From the NCBI RefSeq assembly GCF_003144245.1, contig NW_020289991.1, forward strand, positions 372,001 through 436,000: a stretch of 64,000 bases of DNA, in the 5' to 3' direction. A program made the position numbers and the translations under genes. The stretch comes from Jaminaea rosea. Its lineage: Eukaryota > Basidiomycota > Exobasidiomycetes > Microstromatales. Below the pieces are notes generated by a model. The model did no database searches and was not told the DNA's origin. It saw only the letters and a list, made by a program, of their open reading frames with translations. Each line of letters starts with the position of its first letter. Position 1 is the first letter of the stretch. Below are positions 58,572 through 64,000 of this stretch, in pieces.

Positions 58572-58916
58572 AACCGTATGGTGAGGTGTTGGAAACGAAG
58601 TCGCCGCGTCGCCGCGTCGCCTCGCCGCCTCGTCGCCGCCCCGCCCCGCCCCGCCCACTTTGTCTCAGTCGCCTTCCGCCCGCCCAAGCGCCACGTTGCG
58701 TGCGCACGGTGGCTCCACACAGGCACAGCCGCGGGGCGGAAGACGAGGCACGTCTCGCTCGCGCCTGTTCCCCCATCTTGTCAACCTCACCATCACCTCC
58801 AAGTCGCGCCAATACCCTCGTTCTCTCGACGATCACATAGCATACACGCAGCGTACTCGCTTCTCAGCAACCACACGTGCTCACTCACATGCACTCGTCT
58901 CACCACTGTACCGCAA
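58572..58916. promoter_or_regulatory. Divergent promoter of the JmjC and IP6K genes
   Basis: 345 bp between the chosen starts. The plus-strand frame stays open through it, so a longer kinase N-terminus cannot be excluded. The content is pyrimidine-rich near the kinase ATG. Confidence 0.4.
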
Positions 58917-61900
58917 ATGGACGCTGCCTCTGAGCGAGCGAGCGAGAGACCGAGGCCGATCCCGACGCCGCCTCCTCCTCCGCGAGACGACGCCGCCACG
59001 TCCACGTCGCCCGCTTCGTCGAGCTCCAATGTCACTCAGGCCATCTATGCCCCCGGGGCAGGGCCTAGCGCTGCCAGTCAGGGAGGGCTGCATATAAGCT
59101 TGCCCCCCAACTTTCCCGCGCCAGAGACGAGCGTCTTTTCCCCGCCCGAGGCGAGAAGAGGCGCAAGTGATGCTGCGACGGCCGCTACGACGGCGGGGTA
59201 TCTAGGCGCAAAGGCCGGCTCGTCTTCAACGGGAGCAGTCGCACCACCAGTCGCTCTGGCTGCCACGACGCGGGTCAGCAAGGAGCCAGGCGCATCAATG
59301 CCACCACCCCCACCGCCCGCACCTCGCGTTACAGCATCGCCTCCGCCCGCTCCTCGCGCTGCATCCCCTCGCCCTCCCCTCTCAACACGCACGTCATCAC
59401 ATCGCTCACCGTCTGCGCGGCCGATGAAAGGAACCTTCAGCCCACGCCAGCATGCCGCCAGCCCGCGGCCCCACACCGCCTTCAGCCCGCGCCGTCAAGC
59501 CTCCAGCTCCGCCCTCGTAGACGACGACGAGCACGACGATGGCGTAGAAGGGATCAATGACGAACTCGCGCAACTCCCCGCCAGCCTGCTTCACCACCCC
59601 CACAATCTCGACTCCCTCGCCGCCCCCTCATCAGGGCGTAAAGCCTCGGTATCCCTGCAGCTATTTAAGGAGACGGGGCCGAGCAGCAGCGGCAAAGTAG
59701 CGGGTCCAGCTGGAGCGGGGGCGGGGTCGGGGGCGGGAGCACGAGTTGCGAGCCCTACGGCGCAGAGTGCCTTTGAGCCCAGTCCGAAGAATCCATTTGG
59801 GGTGCGTGCGAGTAGCAAGAAGCCGGCGGTCAGGAGCGCAGATGCTGCTCAGCTTGTTGCGGGGACCGGTGCAGTGGGGGAAGCGAAGAAGTTGCCGGAT
59901 CTACCTAGCCTGCCTACGGCTGCATTGGCTCTGGATGCTGGCGGGGTGAGGAGACCGGAGGAGACTGCCCTCTCGTCCGGCGCTGCCCGCTCGTCTGGCG
60001 CTGCCACGCCGTCTAAGCTTATGGCGCAACATCCCGAGAATGAGGTGCATTTCACGCCTCGTCGCCTTTCGATACCCTACAGCGACGCCTCCGCCGATGT
60101 GGACTTTGAAGACGACCCGAGTGGGAGCGGCAGCGGCAGCGCCAGCGCCAGCGACGGGGAGGACCACGCGCGCAGTCACCACACCGACTCGATTGCGGTT
60201 CCCTCGACCTCACGCCCTACATCCCCATCCCATCGCGCCGCCTTTCCCTCTCTCTCTCCCCCAGGCCACGCACCCTCGGTCGTACAGCTCCAACCCTTCA
60301 GCAATCAAGTTGGCGGGCACAATACCGTCTTCCGCTTCTCACGCCGAGCAGTCTGCAAGCCCCTCGTCAGCCGCGAGGACCTCTTCTACGAGGCCGTGGA
60401 GCGCGAGCACCCTCAACTGCTCAGCTTCATCCCGCAATACCTCGGCGTGCTCAACGTAACGTACCGACAAGCAGGGGAGGGGGCCGAGCAGCAGCCACGA
60501 CAGCGGGCGCAGCGCAAGGTCTTTGAGGGGCAGGGGGACGACGATGGCGACGAGGTGCCGGAGGTGGCCTTGGATATGAATCGACACATTGTGCCCGAGT
60601 GGATGTTGCGGCGCAGTGGGATCCGTAGCGCGAGTGGGATGGGCACGCCAGCGCGATTGGGGCGGGGGGAGGCGGCAGGGGAAGGTTCGGCGAACGGACG
60701 ACGACAGCATCACTCGGCTGAGCGTGCGGGGAGCGTAGAGTCGAGCAGTAGTGGTGCGCGAATGGAGTCGAGCAGTCTGGATCGAGATCGTGTATGGGGT
60801 TCCTCGCCGCCCAGCGCCTGTCGTGGGTCTACGTCGGTGAATCGTCGCTTGCAGGAACAGGTGCTGCGCGAAGTCTTCTCGGCGCCGCGCAGTGATACGG
60901 GCTGGACTTCTGGCGCGAGTCGCAGCAAGTCCCGCGCTCAGAAGAATCGCAACAAGCTGGCAAAGGCGTGGCAGGAGGGAGAGGGGGCGAGGCGTGGTCA
61001 CGACACCAACGAGGCGGAAGCGCACGCGCACGCGCACGCGCACGCGCACGCGCAGGCACACACGCAGGAAGACGCGGAGTCGCACCGTCCACGTCGAGTA
61101 CACTCGGACGCGGCGTTGGATCTTCATGCCCGCGCTGACTTCTCACTCACGCCGATGCAGAGCAGCTCCAAGCTCGCCGAGACGACGCGACAACGCCACG
61201 AGTCGGCTGAGATGCCCGTATTTGCAATGGATGGCGAGGCGGAGGAGCGCGGCGAGGTGCGCGCCCCACCCTCGCCGCACGCCCCACCAACGACGGACGC
61301 CGACGATCTCGCCCCCTCGCCACGCCAACAGCAGTTCCTCCTCATGGAAGACCTCACAGGTCGTCTCCTCTCCCCCTGCGTTCTAGACCTCAAGATGGGA
61401 ACACGCCAATACGGCCTCGACGCCACGCCGGGGAAAAAGGCTAGCCAGACGAAAAAGTGCGACAAGACGACGAGTCGCTCGCACGGGGTGCGCATCTGTG
61501 GTATGCAGGTGTACGACTGTACGAAGGAGCGGTACATCTTCCAGGACAAGTATTTTGGGCGCAAGGTTGCGCCAGGCGATTTCGCAAGCGCGCTCAGTCG
61601 CTTCTTCCATAATGGGGAGCGGTGAGTGTGCGGCGTCGTGAGACTCGTGCGACTGAGCTGACCTGAACTGATTGTCCGCCCGCGCAGCCTCCTCCTCCAC
61701 CACATCCCCGTCATCCTCGAGAAGCTCTTTCGCCTCGCACGGATCATCCGCCAGCTCGCCGGCTATCGCTTCTATGCCTCTTCGCTCCTCTTCATCTACG
61801 ACGGCGATTGTGCGGTACAGGCCCGACTCGAGAAGGAGTTTGAGGCTCGCATCGAGCGCGGGACGGCGGGCTTGTCCCCCGGTTTGAGGTCGAGCGTAGA

Positions 61901-62249
61901 GAACAGTCCTGCCCTCGAACCTGTAGACGCCATCCCTTCATCCGGCCAGCCGCGCAGGCGGAGAAGACGCGGGGAGATCAATATCCGCATCATCGACTTT
62001 GCGCACTGCACCACAGGAGACGTGGAGCGGGCGCGTTTCCCCCCGCACGACCCCGTGGGCCCGGATTCAGGGTACCTGTGGGGATTGCAGCGACTCAGCG
62101 AGTCCTTCTATGAGATTTGGGAGGAGGAGAGACGTAAGCGCATCGAGGGGGGAGGGGCGGATGTGGGTGAGCTGCGCGTTGAGGATGAGGGCGTGTTTGG
62201 GGAGATGTTTGGTGAGGAGGAGGGGCAGGTGGGGTACATTTCGCAGTAG
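58917..62249 (+). CDS. KCS1: Inositol hexakisphosphate kinase (Kcs1 type)
   Basis: Makes inositol pyrophosphates (5-PP-IP5) that regulate phosphate, vacuole and stress responses. Exons 58917-61621 and 61688-62249 give 1088 aa. The first 440 residues are Pro/Ser/Ala-rich. The kinase fold begins near [20 protein letters not shown]. The signature PxxxDxKxG is present as PCVLDLKMG (about 820). The specificity motif SSLLFIYDG (about 934) is followed by the metal-binding IDF in RIIDFAHC (about 1003). An insert contains a run of His-Ala pairs from a CGCACG repeat (about 61021-61060). The intron has a CTGAC branch site. The ATG at 58917 is chosen over upstream low-complexity sequence. Confidence 0.9.
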
Positions 62250-62307
62250 GCGCGCGCGCGCGTGGAGGGGGATGTTACGCTGTGCAATCGCATCGCATTG
62301 CAAGTCG

Positions 62308-62790
62308 CTACGCTCTTTGTCTCCATGCGTGCCTCACTCCCACCTCGACAGCGGCCAGCGCCGTAATGCCCACACCGATGCACATGACCGTGCGGCCGTC
62401 GTCGTGCTCCATGAGCCTACGCCAGCGAGCGGTGGGTCAGCTACGTTCGTTTGCGTGCGGGGAAAACAAGGCGCACACCCACTTCTGCCACGCCGCCTTG
62501 ATCGCGCCACTCACCCCTCGTCCGGCGACGAGGGAGCCATACATGCAGTAGGCGATGAGGAGGAGCTCGATGTACAACGTCAACTTCGCGACGCGATAGA
62601 CGAGGGTGGAGGTGAGCACATCGAAGGCAGCGATGATGGGGGTCATGCGTTCCGGCGGCGCGTCAGGTTTGAGGTCCATATTCATGCTGGCGTGGCGATG
62701 AGAAGAGAGAGGGTGAGAGAGGGAGAGAGGAGAAAGGAAGCCGCACACGCGCTCGCACACGCAACTCATGCGGTTGAACAAGCTTCGCAT
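62308..62790 (-). CDS. Small two-segment membrane protein, unknown
   Basis: Likely exons are a short first exon from 62790 (MRSLFNRMSC), then 62483 to 62685 (after a CGCCACGCCAG acceptor just before MNMDLKPDA), and 62308-62416. The second intron has a GTGGGT donor and a GCGTAG acceptor. The core of 103 residues has two hydrophobic segments: LTLYIELLLIAYCMYGSLVA and TVMCIGVGITALAAVEVG in the last exon. A basic C-terminus (RHAWRQRA) follows. It may be an organelle membrane protein. No family is recognised. Intron 1 does not change frame, so the N-terminus is uncertain. Confidence 0.55.
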
Positions 62791-62946
62791 CCCTGCCCAT
62801 TTCTTGCCCTCCTCGTCGCGCTAGCGCCATGCGCGAACGGACCCCATTGTGCGAGGCGAATGCAGGCCGGCGGGCAGTGAGCAGCTCGCGCATCTCGAGC
62901 CGTTCCTCAATGCCAGTCATGAAGAGGCTCATCGCAATGGCAGTCA

Positions 62947-64000
62947 TTGGACCATGTTTCGTTGGCAGAGTCGGCTACAACGACGCCTTGTCGAGCCCAA
63001 AGCGTGGGCTCAGCGACGGCAGGCGCCACGTGGCTCTTGCTCCGCCTGGCTCGTGCGCGATGCGCTGCTCCCCTCCGCTCGTCCGTGCAATCTCGTTCCT
63101 GTCCATCTTGCTCCGCAATCACATCCACTCACCCATCCGCTCGTCGAGTGATTAGCCAGCAGGCGGCGGAGCAGCGAGTCTGGAGAGTCGATGTCGACGT
63201 CGACGTTGAGCTGGGCTCTCCTACCAATATACCCAGGGATTTCGAGGTCGATTCGTGTTTTTCCCCCCTCGAGGCCATTTTTGCCCCCTCCCCCGTCTCG
63301 TCCCTCCTCTACGAACCCACCCCCCCTTTCGTCCTCCTCTCGCTCCTCGACCATCATCTCGCTGCTGTTGCTCCTCTTGTTGTACTCAGCTTCACTCTTC
63401 GACTCAACGACCTCGACCACTTCACGCTCGCTGTCGTGCCACCCTCATTACCAAGCCACGCACCAATAGATGCATTGGCTCAGCATTCATCATCACGGCG
63501 GCACCTGTTGTACAAGACACTCTTCGAGTCTCATTGGGTGAGTCTGTTCATGCCGAGCTGCTCGGCGGCGAGCTGACCGTCTGCCTTGCTACTCCTCCGT
63601 CGCAGCTCATGGATAGGCCATGGCCTACTACGTGTGACGCCCGCAGCTCCTTGGGCGGACCTCGCACCCTGTTCGAAGGCATCTTCGCCCCTCCACTGTC
63701 ATGTCCTCATCGCGATAGTGGGCAATGCCCGCTGGACTCAGGATGGCAGACACTCTCTCCCGCCTCTCCTCTGTGAGTGCGTACCGTTCTCGACGTCTCG
63801 GCGAGTTGCCAGCTGACCTTTGCCTTGCCCACCTCAACCTCCCTCGAAGGCACTCGCTACTTCAACCCGCGTCACGTCACGTCACGTCTAGGGTACTTTC
63901 ACGCCGTCACGAGGACGAAGAAGGTCCAGACATCGTCCATCAAACGTCTACCCCATGGCAGCAGCCTGTGTCACAAGCAATGGCAAGGTCCGGCGCTCCA
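62947..64000 (+). CDS. Ambiguous spliced gene running off the right edge
   Basis: Splice signals on the plus strand are good: donor at 63538 with acceptor at 63605, and donor at 63773 with acceptor at 63849, both introns with CTGACC branch sites. Two frames stay open across all three segments. One runs from 62947 and contains NIPRDFEVDSCFSPLEAIF. The other starts at ATG 63470 and ends with TRYFNPRHVTSRLGYFHA, which looks the more protein-like at the edge. A minus-strand frame over 63010-63420 (RIDLEIPGYIGRRAQLNVD) also looks possible. I cannot choose, and no family is recognised. Confidence 0.3.

Overview
The window is nuclear DNA from a basidiomycete fungus, most likely a GC-rich smut relative (Ustilaginomycotina, Exobasidiomycetes-like). 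This placement is inferred from gene content, compact spacing, low-complexity Ser/Ala/Pro/acid-rich coding sequence and short introns of about 60-110 nt. The introns have GTGAGT/GTGCGT donors, a recurrent CTGAC branch site and CAG acceptors. I recognise no transposon, retroelement, tRNA, rRNA or CRISPR array. About 26 protein-coding genes are supported, most with exon structures that close in frame.

Layout. 1-7 kb: the 3' part of BRF1 (RNA polymerase III initiation), glucose-6-phosphate dehydrogenase, and a vacuolar aspartic protease. 7-11 kb: the least ordinary stretch, with an HNH-like zinc/nuclease-type coding region on the minus strand, interrupted by an in-frame stop and a homopolymer frame change, a 16-bp minisatellite, and an unrecognised plus-strand gene. 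11.8-19 kb: an amino acid permease with a GC-AG intron, a multi-spanning membrane protein, and a Slm1-type BAR-PH protein. 19-26 kb: a fused Met8-Met1 siroheme synthase, a possible small membrane protein, and a double-RING LON-domain protein. 27-32.8 kb: fungal tRNA ligase next to the CCA-adding enzyme, a tail-to-tail pair of tRNA maturation genes.

33-40.6 kb: complex I 49-kDa subunit, a conserved unknown, DNA polymerase delta subunit 4, an Mvp1-type sorting nexin, and the cytochrome bc1 assembly chaperone Cbp3. 40.6-44.5 kb: two long gene-poor spacers flanking a small GPI-type secreted protein. The first spacer holds a cluster of near-identical GGTTGGGAAAG motifs. 44.5-53 kb: an Ecl1-type zinc protein, a DPW-motif protein and a membrane-anchored aldehyde dehydrogenase. 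52.6-62.8 kb: glutamate-cysteine ligase regulatory subunit, a DUF726 hydrolase, a JMJD5-like JmjC protein, inositol hexakisphosphate kinase and a small membrane protein. The right edge holds an ambiguous spliced gene that leaves the window.

Most genes are housekeeping. Functional links visible by position are TRL1-CCA1 (tRNA maturation, with BRF1 also in the window), G6PD/GCLM (NADPH and glutathione), and NDUFS2/CBP3 (respiratory chain). No convincing new multi-gene system is seen. The best candidates for follow-up are the 7.3-9.1 kb HNH-like locus and the 41 kb motif cluster.
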